Part shown: piece by piece, positions 36,925-46,169 of the stretch
Position numbering within the stretch: the first letter of the stretch is position 1
Layout: every line of letters starts with the position of its first letter
Source: Chryseobacterium formosense
Lineage (GTDB): Bacteria; Bacteroidota; Bacteroidia; Flavobacteriales; Weeksellaceae
DNA length: 64,000 nucleotides
Reading direction: 5' to 3'
Assembly: GCF_900116415.1 (NCBI RefSeq)
Contig: NZ_FPAP01000003.1
Span: 744,001 to 808,000 of the forward strand
Notes under the pieces: generated by a model
What the model was told of the DNA's origin: nothing
Databases searched by the model: none
The model's input: only the letters and a program-made list of their open reading frames with translations
Position numbers and translations under genes: made by a program

Positions 36925-37881
36925 TTATACCTTGAATATCGAATGCTTCACCTTCTGTTTTTGAACTTCAATTCTTTGGTTTAATTTTTCTTTAAACTCA
37001 ATAAATTTCGGATCTTTTTCATCATTCGTTCGATGTTCTAAAGCTTTATTGATTTTAAAATTCTCTTTAATAAAATCTTTGGCTTCATCTGAAAAATAAG
37101 CTTCTCCAAATTTTTCAAAGATATAATTAACTGCCTGAGAATTGGGATGAATTAAATCTTCTTTATAAAATCTATAATCCCGTAAATCATCCATTAAAAT
37201 CTCATAAATCGGAAGATAATGGCAATTTTCAAACTGTGAAATTACTTCATGAACCGTTGTTATCAATTTAGATTTACTTAATTGATTTTCAGTCATACCG
37301 TCTTTCGTATGACGAACTGGTGAAACGGTGAAAAGAATCTGTACATCATCTTTACAAATATCTTCCAGATTAATAATGGTATCATATATAGAATCTGTCA
37401 ATTCCTGATTCGTCAAAAGTCTTTTCTCGAAGAATTTTTGTGGAATTTTATGACAATTGGCCACAAGCTTTTTCTTAGGTTCAAATTCATAGATAAATGA
37501 GGTTCCGTAAGTGATAATCACCCAGTTTGTTTCCTGTAAAAAACGGTTTCCTTCTTCTATTTTAGCATTGATTTTATCTAAAGTCTGATGAATATATCTC
37601 GTATCAAAACTCGTATGATGATCCAAAGAAATAAACTCATCGTGATATGCAATCAGTTCATCTTCATGATAAAATGCTGAATCATGAAGCCTTTTAACCG
37701 AATTATTAATCGAAAACGGATTAAAAATCGTCCCGAAAGGATTATTAACCGTCTGAAGTTGTCCTTTGTGGAACAAATCCGACATTTCCGAAGCAAAGCA
37801 AGAGCCTATTGAAAATATTTTATCTTCAATTTCAATCTTCTTCGGCGATGGTTTTATGTCAACTTCGGTACGAAATTTCAT
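36925..37881 (-). CDS. GSCFA domain protein
   Basis: The 318-residue protein carries IFSIGSCFASEMSDLF, the motif that names GSCFA proteins. Further blocks are NPFGTIFNPFSI, WVITYGTSFIYEF, FTVSPVRHTKDG and EDLIHPNSQAVNYIFEKF, the last a likely D-x-x-H catalytic site. The arrangement resembles SGNH-type esterases. No signal peptide is seen. It sits in an operon with the polyprenyl synthase and DUF4269 genes. Confidence 0.88.
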   Translation of the reverse strand: MKFRTEVDIKPSPKKIEIEDKIFSIGSCFASEMSDLFHKGQLQTVNNPFGTIFNPFSINNSVKRLHDSAFYHEDELIAYHDEFISLDHHTSFDTRYIHQTLDKINAKIEEGNRFLQETNWVIITYGTSFIYEFEPKKKLVANCHKIPQKFFEKRLLTNQELTDSIYDTIINLEDICKDDVQILFTVSPVRHTKDGMTENQLSKSKLITTVHEVISQFENCHYLPIYEILMDDLRDYRFYKEDLIHPNSQAVNYIFEKFGEAYFSDEAKDFIKENFKINKALEHRTNDEKDPKFIEFKEKLNQRIEVQKQKVKHSIFKV

Positions 37882-37921
37882 TTATATAATTTGAAAATTT
37901 GAGAATGGGCCAATTTGAAAA

Positions 37922-38893
37922 TTAGGATTCTCTTCTCAAAAGGTAATTTGCAAGTTCTGTGAACGGTTTTTTCTTTTCCTCTGGAACATTAATTTTTGAT
38001 AAGTAACTTTGGCCGATTTCATTATGCTTTTCAATTAAACGAAGTGCTTTTTCATCCACTCTTGTTCTTCTGAAAATCTTTTCTACACCGTAAACTTTAT
38101 CAATATTATCGGTTTTTTTAGAATACCAGTAATCTAATTCTTTACGCTCTTCCTCCGTTCCGTGCTCTCTTGCCAAAAGATAAAGAACTGTTTTTTTATT
38201 CTCGTAAATATCGCCCGCATGTTTCTTACCAAACTGAGCCTGGTCTCCGAAAACATCCAGATAATCATCCATAATCTGGAAAGCGATACCGATATGTTTT
38301 CCGAAATTGAAAATCGCTTTTGCGTCTTTAAACTGAGCTTTAGCAATCATTGCTCCGATCTCAAATGAAGAAGCACTCAAAACTCCTGTTTTATACGTAA
38401 TCATTCTGATATAATCATCGAACGTTACATTTTCCTGGGTTTCAAAATTGATATCATATTGCTGACCTTCACATAAAAGCAAACCTGTGTGAGTGAAGAT
38501 TCTTACACATGCTTTAAAAATTTCGGGTTCAAGATCTTCAAAAAACTTGTACGCTTTCAGCATTAATCCGTCTCCGGAAAGGATCCCGGTATTGATCCCG
38601 TGAATGGTATGAATAGTTGGTTTGTTTCGTCTCAACGGTGCTTCATCCATAATATCATCATGGATCAAAGTAAAATTATGGAAAAATTCTATTGCCAAAG
38701 CCGGCTTTATCGCCATTTTCTGGTCGCCTCCAAACAGATCGCAAGCCATCAAAACCATGATGGGACGAAGTCGTTTTCCACCATGCGAAATGATATAATT
38801 CATTGGTTCATAAAGTTCCGTAGGCTTGTCTTTGAAAGTATATTTGCTAATCGCATCAGCAACAATATCTTGGTATCTGTCTAAAAATTCCAT
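37922..38893 (-). CDS. Polyprenyl synthetase (trans-isoprenyl diphosphate synthase)
   Basis: The chosen start is ATG at 38893 (MEFLDRYQDIV), 21 codons into the longer frame. A -7 element TATTTTTG on the minus strand (38912-38919) lies within that longer frame, so it cannot be coding. The 323-residue protein has both aspartate-rich motifs: LIHDDIMDEAPLRR, and IMDDYLDVFGD. It condenses isopentenyl diphosphate with allylic diphosphates to make prenyl chains for quinones or carrier lipids. Chain length cannot be read with certainty. It is the first gene of a four-gene operon. Confidence 0.92.
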   Translation of the reverse strand: MEFLDRYQDIVADAISKYTFKDKPTELYEPMNYIISHGGKRLRPIMVLMACDLFGGDQKMAIKPALAIEFFHNFTLIHDDIMDEAPLRRNKPTIHTIHGINTGILSGDGLMLKAYKFFEDLEPEIFKACVRIFTHTGLLLCEGQQYDINFETQENVTFDDYIRMITYKTGVLSASSFEIGAMIAKAQFKDAKAIFNFGKHIGIAFQIMDDYLDVFGDQAQFGKKHAGDIYENKKTVLYLLAREHGTEEERKELDYWYSKKTDNIDKVYGVEKIFRRTRVDEKALRLIEKHNEIGQSYLSKINVPEEKKKPFTELANYLLRRES

Positions 38894-38971
38894 AAAATTT
38901 AATAGTTTGAACAAAAATACAATTTTCTGAGCTTTCTTTAAAGGAAAAATGATCACCGATTCTGCAATAAA

Positions 38972-39736
38972 TCAATCTAAAAAAACGTTGAAATTTTTAA
39001 AATTGCTATTTACTGTTTTTGAATCAAATTTTACACGATCTCCAAGATAAACCTTAGAGACTTCCGCAGGGTTATTAAAAAACTCCTGTCTTTTATTTTT
39101 AAAATCAGCAGAAGTGGTAGAGATCGTATTTTTAGGCAATTCAGTGGAAATTTCTTCTTTCTTAATTTCACTTAAAACAAAATGGAACAGTTTTTTTTCA
39201 TCATAAACCTCTACTACAAGCCCAGGAAGTCCCTTGAATCGGTACGGCCCGTCATTTACCGGTATTGAGATTGTAAACCATGCTTCAAATTTTCTGTTAT
39301 TTATTATGCAATATGCATTCTGGCATTCGAAGTCTCCAATCTTTTTCCTGCTATTTCCTAAACTCCATTTTACAGGATTTTCAGTATAAGCAAAAGTAGC
39401 ATTCACTACTTTATCATAAATTAAAATAGTGTTTTGAGATTTGTCCGAATAAACTTTTTGATTGACCCTGCTCTTTGGTAAAGTACTAAAATCGGCCATA
39501 TTGCCTTTCTTTACATTGCTCAGCAATATTGAATCATTTTTCATTTTCACATAGCTGCAAAAGAATGATTCTTTCTGGTTTGACAATAAAACTGTTGTTT
39601 CTGTATTAACTTTGTTTACATCTGTAGAATCATTGTGATAAGTATATTCGTAGAAGTAGGCTGTATTAAAACTAATTTTCTGTGCATTGGAAAAATTAGC
39701 TATAAAAATGAATAATAATAAGATCTGTCTTTTCAT
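38972..39736 (-). CDS. GLPGLI family secreted protein
   Basis: The 254-residue protein has a signal peptide (MKRQILLLFIFIANFSNAQ) and the family motif as YRFKGLPGLVVEVYDE. The C-terminus shows RQEFFNNPAEVSKV-type text. GLPGLI proteins are exported Bacteroidota proteins of unknown role, possibly linked to peptidoglycan or metal stress. It lies downstream of a small cysteine-bearing secreted protein gene (gap 52 bases) with a hairpin between them. Confidence 0.85.
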   Translation of the reverse strand: MKRQILLLFIFIANFSNAQKISFNTAYFYEYTYHNDSTDVNKVNTETTVLLSNQKESFFCSYVKMKNDSILLSNVKKGNMADFSTLPKSRVNQKVYSDKSQNTILIYDKVVNATFAYTENPVKWSLGNSRKKIGDFECQNAYCIINNRKFEAWFTISIPVNDGPYRFKGLPGLVVEVYDEKKLFHFVLSEIKKEEISTELPKNTISTTSADFKNKRQEFFNNPAEVSKVYLGDRVKFDSKTVNSNFKNFNVFLD

Positions 39737-39788
39737 AATTTTGGTATAAATAAATTACCCATCAATCAATGATGGGCATTTAGTTTGA

Positions 39789-40079
39789 TTAAGGGGCACA
39801 CATTATATAATCTGCTGCTTCCATATCACTTATAAGGCATTCTTGTCCCCAATCACTATCCCAGGTTATATAAGTAACCAATCCGCATGAAGTTCTTACA
39901 GGAATATTGCTAAATAATTTTTTTGATTTATTCGATGTCAGGTTTTCTGCACTTTCAGTATTTTGTACTTTTTCAACGTTCTCAGATTCTGATTTTTGAA
40001 CAGAGGTTTCTTTTACCACATCTTTTGCACTCATTACTCCCGCCATTCCAAGAGCTAAAATTAAGATCATTTTTTTCAT
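39789..40079 (-). CDS. Small secreted cysteine-bearing protein
   Basis: The 96-residue protein has a signal peptide (MKKMILILALGMAGVMSA), an acidic serine-rich linker, and a short C-terminal part with three cysteines (RTSCGL, GQECLI, MCAP). The C-terminal part is compact and could be a disulfide-linked extracytoplasmic peptide. I recognise no family. It precedes the GLPGLI gene, a pairing I recall in other Chryseobacterium genomes. Confidence 0.6.
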   Translation of the reverse strand: MKKMILILALGMAGVMSAKDVVKETSVQKSESENVEKVQNTESAENLTSNKSKKLFSNIPVRTSCGLVTYITWDSDWGQECLISDMEAADYIMCAP

Positions 40080-40191
40080 AATAATTTGAAATTTTAAATT
40101 AATATTTTTAAAAGTTTTTCGCGAATACTTTTATCAAAGATGAGCAAGAAATTTTCCTTATACAATTCCAAAAAGAATATAATTCATTTTA

Positions 40192-40223
40192 TTTGGAATA
40201 ATTCATTAAAACATATATATTTG
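40192..40223 (+). promoter_or_regulatory. Promoter of XRE regulator gene
   Basis: TTTG (40192-40195), 20 bases, TATATTTG (40216-40223): a near-ideal flavobacterial promoter, 17 bases before the ATG at 40241. Confidence 0.8.
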
Positions 40224-40240
40224 CAATACATCACCAAATA

Positions 40241-40573
40241 ATGAATAAAGACACTGGCTTTAAGATAAAAAAATTAAGAGAAGCTGAAAATATTTCTCAG
40301 GCAGAAATGGCTCACCACTTAGAAATTTCACAGAGTTACCTCAGTAAAATAGAGAACGGCTTTGTCGAAAAAATAGATTTCAAGTTAATTCAAAAAATTT
40401 CTACTTTCTTCAATAAAAACGTTCTTTATTTTTACGGTAAAAAAAATGACGGTATTCCCGAAAGGAATCTTGAACTTGATGCTATTCTGAAAAATATTTT
40501 TAAAAACCAAGAGCAGATCAATCATTTGGTAGAAATGCAAAACAATTTAATATTACAATTGGTCAATAAATAA
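40241..40573 (+). CDS. XRE family transcriptional regulator
   Basis: The 110-residue protein has a helix-turn-helix at residues 8-60 (IKKLREAENISQAEMAHHLEI, SQSYLSKIENG) and a helical tail that may pair two subunits. It is cytoplasmic. It is divergent from the small secreted protein gene and could control it. Its own promoter is clear, and a bidirectional terminator follows. Confidence 0.88.
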   Translation: MNKDTGFKIKKLREAENISQAEMAHHLEISQSYLSKIENGFVEKIDFKLIQKISTFFNKNVLYFYGKKNDGIPERNLELDAILKNIFKNQEQINHLVEMQNNLILQLVNK

Positions 40574-40583
40574 GAATAAACAA

Positions 40584-40611
40584 AAAACTTTGCCCGGATA
40601 GACAAAGTTTT
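40584..40611. terminator. Bidirectional terminator
   Basis: AAAACTTTG (40584-40592) and CAAAGTTTT (40603-40611) pair with a 10-base loop. It lies between the regulator gene and the convergent pit gene. Confidence 0.75.
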
Positions 40612-40633
40612 ATATTGTTAAGAAAAATTCAGT

Positions 40634-41776
40634 TTAAGTTAAAAACGTTACCACTAAATAAGTAATTCCCGCAACAATTGCTGAGATTGGAATCGTTAAG
40701 ACCCAAGCCCAAAGTAAGCTTACTGTAATACCCCAACGTACTGCTGAGATCCTTTTTGTAAGACCTACCCCGATAATCGAACCGGTAATTGTATGGGTTG
40801 TAGAAACCGGAATACCAAAGTGATCGGTAATGAAAAGCGTGATTGCTCCCGCAGTCTCTGCGCTTACTCCTTCCAATGGTGTTACTTTTGTAATCTTTGT
40901 CCCCATCGTTTTAATAATCTTCCAACCACCACTCATCGTTCCTAATGCAATCGCGATAAACGAAACCAGAGGAACCCAGATATAATGTTCAGAAAAATAA
41001 TTAAAACGTTCTGCTGTAGGAATATTCAGATACTGAGGATCTGCAAGCATATTCACATGATAATAAATTAAAGCCGCACCAATAATACCCATTACTTTCT
41101 GTGCATCATTCAAACCGTGACCTAAACTGAATAAAGCTGAAGAAGCCAACTGAAGTCTCTTAAACGCTTTATCTGCCTTGTGTGGATTTGATTTTTTATA
41201 AAGATGAACAATAATAAGAGTAATGATGATCGAAATGATCATACCAATAATCGGAGCAAGGAAAATGAATAAGAAAATAGGGATTACTTTATCAAATTTC
41301 ACAACGCTTTGCGTAGTCACTTTCATGATAGCTTCCTTTATGGTTGCAAACATTCCGAGATCAGGTTGTGCTGCAACAACTTCATGATAATCCATCATAA
41401 ATGCATGCATTAAAGCTGCTCCTAAAAATCCCCCGATCAAAGTGTGAGATGATGATGAAGGAATACCAAACCACCAAGTCAAAAGGTTCCATGCAATCGC
41501 TGCAATAAGACCTGAAAATATTACTTCGAGCGTAATAAAGTTTTCGTTTACGGTTTTGGCAATCGTATTACCGATTTTGAATTCCCCGATAATATAAACG
41601 GCGATAAAGAACGCTGCAAAATTCCACAATGCTGCCCAAAGTACGGCCTGAAATGGCGTAAGAACTTTAGTCGAAACAATTGTTGCAATAGAGTTTGCCG
41701 CATCATGAAAACCGTTGATGTAATCGAAGATTAAAGCTAAAGCAATAATAACCGTAAGTAAAATAGGAAATTCCAT
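40634..41776 (-). CDS. pit: Inorganic phosphate transporter, Pit family
   Basis: The 380-residue inner-membrane protein has the duplicated Pit signature: ALALIFDYINGFHDAANSIAT near the N-terminus, with LSLGHGLNDAQKVMG-type text in the middle and GIPVSTTHTITGSIIG at the end. It takes up phosphate with cations. The DUF47 partner gene ends 16 bases upstream, a pairing found across bacteria. Confidence 0.93.
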   Translation of the reverse strand: MEFPILLTVIIALALIFDYINGFHDAANSIATIVSTKVLTPFQAVLWAALWNFAAFFIAVYIIGEFKIGNTIAKTVNENFITLEVIFSGLIAAIAWNLLTWWFGIPSSSSHTLIGGFLGAALMHAFMMDYHEVVAAQPDLGMFATIKEAIMKVTTQSVVKFDKVIPIFLFIFLAPIIGMIISIIITLIIVHLYKKSNPHKADKAFKRLQLASSALFSLGHGLNDAQKVMGIIGAALIYYHVNMLADPQYLNIPTAERFNYFSEHYIWVPLVSFIAIALGTMSGGWKIIKTMGTKITKVTPLEGVSAETAGAITLFITDHFGIPVSTTHTITGSIIGVGLTKRISAVRWGITVSLLWAWVLTIPISAIVAGITYLVVTFLT

Positions 41777-41791
41777 TTCTGTTATATTGTT

Positions 41792-42430
41792 TTATGCGTA
41801 TTTAATCATGATGTTCTCAATCGTGTTGGCAACATCTTCTGCTTTATCGGTTACTACTTCAAGATAATTTAATACGGATGAAACTTTGATGATATTGATT
41901 GCATCATTGGTTTCAAACAATTCTACCATAGAATTTGAAAGAAGGTCATCTGCAATGTTTTCGATAGAATTCACTTTGATACAAGCTTCTTTCACCTGTT
42001 CCATGTTTTTAAACCCTTTAAGATTTTTCATCGCATTCTGAATCTCAAGACAAGCTTTGTGAATCAATAGAGAAAAATCTGCATAAGCTCTCATCAAAGG
42101 AGACTTATAAAGGAAAATATATTTTGCAGAAGCATAGATGTAATCTGCGATGTCATCTAAACCTGTTGCTAAAGTGTGAATATCTTCACGATCAAAAGGA
42201 GTAATGAAGTTTTTCCCCAATTCAACGAAAATCTCGTGAGTAAGTTCATCATTTTTATGCTCATAGTCGCTCATCAGTTTCAACATAGAATCGTCATTCA
42301 GATCGAAATCCTTGATTCCGTGGTTGAAATCGTTAGACATAGCAACCAGATTATCTGTAACTTTTTCGAAAAGTACAAAAAAGATTTTATCTTTCGGTTG
42401 AAAAGCGTGGAAAATATTACCAATTCCCAT
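41792..42430 (-). CDS. DUF47 (PhoU-like) Pit accessory protein
   Basis: The 212-residue all-helical protein contains LMSDYEHKNDELTHEIF, TPFDREDIHTLATGLDDIAD and DKAEDVANTIENIM. These E/DxxxD helices bind metals in PhoU-like proteins. It probably tunes Pit transport from the cytoplasmic side. It is translated first in a two-gene operon with pit. Confidence 0.9.
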   Translation of the reverse strand: MGIGNIFHAFQPKDKIFFVLFEKVTDNLVAMSNDFNHGIKDFDLNDDSMLKLMSDYEHKNDELTHEIFVELGKNFITPFDREDIHTLATGLDDIADYIYASAKYIFLYKSPLMRAYADFSLLIHKACLEIQNAMKNLKGFKNMEQVKEACIKVNSIENIADDLLSNSMVELFETNDAINIIKVSSVLNYLEVVTDKAEDVANTIENIMIKYA

Positions 42431-42540
42431 TTTATAGTATTTATAAATTCGTGTGCAAATTTCCTAAAAAAGCATCTTATCAAAAAGCTTCCCGCGTTAA
42501 TTTTTGTTCACATTGAAGGAATTTTTGTTCACATTTAAAC

Positions 42541-42565
42541 AAAAAAGCCGACATTATTGCCGGCT
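42541..42565 (-). terminator. Terminator of deaD-type helicase gene
   Basis: On the minus strand, AGCCGGC and GTCGGCT pair (one wobble) around AATAAT and are followed by six T residues. Confidence 0.85.
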
Positions 42566-42588
42566 CGTTGTATGGTATAAAGAGAAGA

Positions 42589-44310
42589 TTAGTTAGCTTC
42601 TTCAGCTCTCATATCTTTTCCTTTGAATTTCATTGAAGAAATATTTCCTAAAAGTTCGTTTTTGTACGATTTTTCAACTTCAAAGAATGAGAATTTTTCA
42701 AGGATCTCGATATTACCGATTTCCGCTCTCTTGTTTCCTTTGCTAGAAGTTGCTTTGTTGATGATTTCTAAAACGTCAAGTTTCTTCAATTGGTCTTTTT
42801 TACCAAGATTAAAGAAAAATCTCGTCATATTTTCATCTCTTTGTCTTGGCTTACCACCACGATCGCTTCTGCCTCTCTCGCCTCTACCGTCACGATCGCC
42901 TCTTGGCCCTCTGTCACGGTCACGGTCTCTACCTCTGTCTCGATCTCTTCTGTCTCCTCTTCCTCCTCTGTCATCATCTCTGCTGCTCATTTTCTGCTCC
43001 AGAAGATCATGTCTGTCTTTATAATACAAAGCAAGATCTTTCAATTGGAACTGAAGTAATTTGTGCACCAATTCTTCTTTGGTAAATTCTGATAAATCAG
43101 GAATCAAAGAATCATCAAATTCAAAGAAATCTTCATGAACTTCAAAAAGACTTTCGAAAACACCTCCAACCTGAGCTTTAATAATATCTTCTCCGGTAGG
43201 AATTCTAGCTTCATTAATCTCAATTTTAGTTGTCGATTTTATCTGCTTCAGCTTTCTGCTTTCTTCAGGTTTAATCAAAGAAATAGAAATACCATCTTTT
43301 CCAGCTCTACCTGTTCTACCACTTCTGTGAACGAATACTTCAGGATCATCCGGTAAAGAATAATGTACAACGTGAGTCAGTGAATTTACATCCAAACCTC
43401 TCGCCGCAACGTCTGTTGCCACCAAAATATCGATGTTTTTCAGTCTGAACTTCTTCATTACCGTATCTCTCTGCGCCTGAGAAAGATCACCATGAAGTGC
43501 ATCTGCTGCATAACCATTCTGCATCAGGAAATCAGCAACTTCCTGAGTTTCCATTCTTGTACGGCAGAAAATAATTGAATATTGATTAGGATTCGAATCG
43601 ATCAATCTCTTCAAAGCCTCTTTTTTCTGACGGTAACCTGCCACATAATATTCATGTTTGATGTTCTTTTTAACTTCGTTAATAGAACCAACAGAAATAC
43701 GGTGAGGTTTTGTAAGATAATTTTTAGAAATTCTTTCTACTTCTTTGCTCATTGTAGCAGAGAAAAGGAAAGTTTGCTTGGTTTCAGGAGTAGTACTCAT
43801 AATTGTTTCCAACTCGTCTTTGAAACCCATTGAAAGCATTTCATCTGCTTCGTCTAAAACCAACCAGTGAATTGCTGAAAAGTCTAATGCTTTTCTGTTG
43901 ATCAAATCGATCACTCTTCCCGGAGTTCCTACAATAATCTGCGGTTTTTCCTTTAAAGAACGCATCTGATCCATAATACTGCTTCCACCATAAACTGCTG
44001 TAGTCTTAATGTTCTGCATGTATTTTGAATAATTTTTGATGTCTTTTGTAATCTGAAGACATAATTCTCGTGTCGGACAAAGCACCAAAAGTTGGATTTT
44101 GCGACTCGTATCGTCAATCATATCCAAAATCGGAAGCGAAAACGCTGCTGTTTTGCCTGTCCCTGTCTGCGCAAGTGCGATTAGATCGCGAATATCTGAA
44201 AGAATAAAAGGGATAGTCTGTTTTTGGATTTCTGTCGGGCTTTCGTAACCCAGTTCGCCAATTGCCTTAAGAATGTCAGGACTTAAATTGGTTTCCGTAA
44301 ATAAATTCAT
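42589..44310 (-). CDS. deaD: DEAD-box RNA helicase, DeaD/CsdA-like
   Basis: The 573-residue protein has the helicase core (ALAQTGTGKTAAF, CPTRELCLQ, LDEADEMLSMGF, LFSATMSKE, HRSGRTGRAGK). An arginine/aspartate/glycine-rich stretch follows (residues about 440-490, with DRGGRGDRRDRDRGRDR). A DbpA-like RNA-binding domain closes the protein. Such proteins help cold-shock ribosome assembly and mRNA decay. Its promoter is on the minus strand at 44331-44338. It is the second DEAD-box gene in the window, about 8.6 kb from the first. Confidence 0.93.
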   Translation of the reverse strand: MNLFTETNLSPDILKAIGELGYESPTEIQKQTIPFILSDIRDLIALAQTGTGKTAAFSLPILDMIDDTSRKIQLLVLCPTRELCLQITKDIKNYSKYMQNIKTTAVYGGSSIMDQMRSLKEKPQIIVGTPGRVIDLINRKALDFSAIHWLVLDEADEMLSMGFKDELETIMSTTPETKQTFLFSATMSKEVERISKNYLTKPHRISVGSINEVKKNIKHEYYVAGYRQKKEALKRLIDSNPNQYSIIFCRTRMETQEVADFLMQNGYAADALHGDLSQAQRDTVMKKFRLKNIDILVATDVAARGLDVNSLTHVVHYSLPDDPEVFVHRSGRTGRAGKDGISISLIKPEESRKLKQIKSTTKIEINEARIPTGEDIIKAQVGGVFESLFEVHEDFFEFDDSLIPDLSEFTKEELVHKLLQFQLKDLALYYKDRHDLLEQKMSSRDDDRGGRGDRRDRDRGRDRDRDRGPRGDRDGRGERGRSDRGGKPRQRDENMTRFFFNLGKKDQLKKLDVLEIINKATSSKGNKRAEIGNIEILEKFSFFEVEKSYKNELLGNISSMKFKGKDMRAEEAN

Positions 44311-44330
44311 TAAATATTATAAAATTTTTG

Positions 44331-44338
44331 CAAAGATA
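44331..44338 (-). promoter_or_regulatory. Promoter -7 element of deaD-type gene
   Basis: TATCTTTG on the minus strand, 21 bases before the start codon. Confidence 0.65.
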
Positions 44339-44583
44339 CAATTTTTATTTGAATATTAAATTATATAATATTAACGAATTGATAATTTTATTTTAGAAAA
44401 CCCTAATCATTTTTATATTTAATCAAAAAAACTACATCTTTTTTATTTTTAATTTAAAAATTTTTCAACAATAATTGTCATTATAGAATTATACAATTTT
44501 AATACTTATCATTATGGATCATTGAAAAATTTCTACTATTTTCTTTTCAATATAATTATTTACATTTGATAAAAATATAAATT

Positions 44584-45261
44584 ATGGCATCTCATCTTTC
44601 TGCAAAAGTTTTTGATTTTCTTAATCTTATTGAAAAAAACAACAACCGTGAATGGTTTAATGAAAACAAAAATATTTTTACTGAAGCACAGACAGATTTT
44701 CAGGATTTTATAGAAGAACTTATTTCCGAAATGGGAAAATTTGATGAAGATCTATTAAAACTGGATGCCAAAAAATCATTACTCAGAATTTACCGTGACA
44801 CCCGATTTTCAAAAGACAAAACACCTTACAAAACCTATTTCGGGGCTTCTTTGGGAATGGGAAAAATGAATTCAAAATCAGGATTTTACTTACACGTTGA
44901 ATCCGGAAAATCTTTTTTAGCAAGCGGAATTTATTTACCCGACTCCCCTATTTTAAAACAAATCAGAAAAGAAATTTCTTTATTTAAAGATGATTTCATG
45001 AAGACCATTGAAGATAAAGATTTCAAAAAATATTACGGAGAACTCGACGACGAGAATAAACTGAAAAATGTTCCGCAAGGTTTTGAAAAAGAAGATCCAA
45101 TGGCAGAATATTTAAAACTGAAAAGTTACATTGGTGTTCATAACATCACCAATAAAGAACTTTCTAATAAAAATGCAGTAAAAAGTGTTGCAAAAATCTT
45201 TGAAGCAGCAAAACCTCTGAATGATTTTCTGGATACCCCAATTTTAAATACTCAAAATTAG
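44584..45261 (+). CDS. DUF2461 family protein
   Basis: The 225-residue protein fits DUF2461: a start with FLNLIEKNNNREWFNENK, then RIYRDTRFSKDKTPYKTYFG and GFYLHVESGKSFLASGIY. It is soluble and cytoplasmic. Members occur widely, often alone, and their role is not known. The ATG has a short AT-rich leader and no clear partner gene. Confidence 0.88.
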   Translation: MASHLSAKVFDFLNLIEKNNNREWFNENKNIFTEAQTDFQDFIEELISEMGKFDEDLLKLDAKKSLLRIYRDTRFSKDKTPYKTYFGASLGMGKMNSKSGFYLHVESGKSFLASGIYLPDSPILKQIRKEISLFKDDFMKTIEDKDFKKYYGELDDENKLKNVPQGFEKEDPMAEYLKLKSYIGVHNITNKELSNKNAVKSVAKIFEAAKPLNDFLDTPILNTQN

Positions 45262-45335
45262 ACATTAACCAAATAACTATTGATAATCAATTCGTTATAA
45301 ATATCATTTTTTAACATCAATTTAACATTTTTCAT

Positions 45336-45343
45336 TACCTTTG
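45336..45343 (+). promoter_or_regulatory. Promoter -7 element of FkbM gene
   Basis: TACCTTTG fits TAnnTTTG, 22 bases before the ATG at 45366. Confidence 0.55.
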
Positions 45344-45365
45344 TTGGCCTTCAAATATTCACACC

Positions 45366-46160
45366 ATGTCTTTATACCAGCAATTAGCGGAAAAACTACA
45401 GTACATTAGTCCGGGTTTTTATAAACAGAGGTATTTTAAAAATTTAAAAAACCTTACAAAAGAAAACTTTTCAGGACGAAATGTTGAGCCGGAGCTGGTT
45501 TGGATTAAAGAATATTTACAAAACGACACTGTTATTTTCGATATTGGCGCCAATGTAGGAACTTTCCTGTATCAGTTTGAAAACAAGCTGAATCACAAGA
45601 ACATTTATGCTTTTGAACCTAATAAAAAATTAAACATCAGACTGAAAAGACTTTTTCCGTTGATGAACATTTTTTCTGTGGCACTTTCCGACGAAAATAC
45701 AATGGCACAATTTAAAGTTCCGATCATCAAGGGAAAAATGGTTGCTTCAAGAGGAACACTAAATACGGAATATAAAGAAAAAGGAGAAGAAAGAAGTTAC
45801 ACCGAAACTGTAGAAGTCGTAAAACTGGATGATTGGACGAAATCAAAAAACATCCAAAAAATTGATTTCATTAAAATTGACGTGGAAGGAAACGAAATGA
45901 AAACCCTTTTTGGTGGAAAAAGCACAATACAGCAGTTCAGACCGACTTTGATGGTTGAAATGGAACAAAGACACCACGAACAACCCATCTGGAACGAAAT
46001 TTCCGAAGTGGAAAACTGGGGTTTTGAAGCCCATTATTTAAACCGGAAAACATTTATACTTGAAAAACTTACTGAAGAAATATTAGTCAGAAATATCAGC
46101 GACGAAAAAAACAAAACCGACTACATCAACAATATTATTTTTATTCCTAAAAATTCCTAA
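45366..46160 (+). CDS. FkbM family methyltransferase
   Basis: The 264-residue protein has the SAM-binding block VIFDIGANVGTFLYQF, the acidic strand end YAFEPNK, and the FkbM-type phrase IDFIKIDVEGNEMKTLFGG. Members methylate hydroxyls, often of sugars in surface glycans. It is 9 bases upstream of a flippase gene, supporting a glycan role. Confidence 0.9.
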   Translation: MSLYQQLAEKLQYISPGFYKQRYFKNLKNLTKENFSGRNVEPELVWIKEYLQNDTVIFDIGANVGTFLYQFENKLNHKNIYAFEPNKKLNIRLKRLFPLMNIFSVALSDENTMAQFKVPIIKGKMVASRGTLNTEYKEKGEERSYTETVEVVKLDDWTKSKNIQKIDFIKIDVEGNEMKTLFGGKSTIQQFRPTLMVEMEQRHHEQPIWNEISEVENWGFEAHYLNRKTFILEKLTEEILVRNISDEKNKTDYINNIIFIPKNS

Positions 46161-46169
46161 AATCTAAGT

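Noticed and set aside
38893..38956. Longer N-terminus for the polyprenyl synthase
   Set aside because: A promoter element lies inside it, and the added residues are not family-like.
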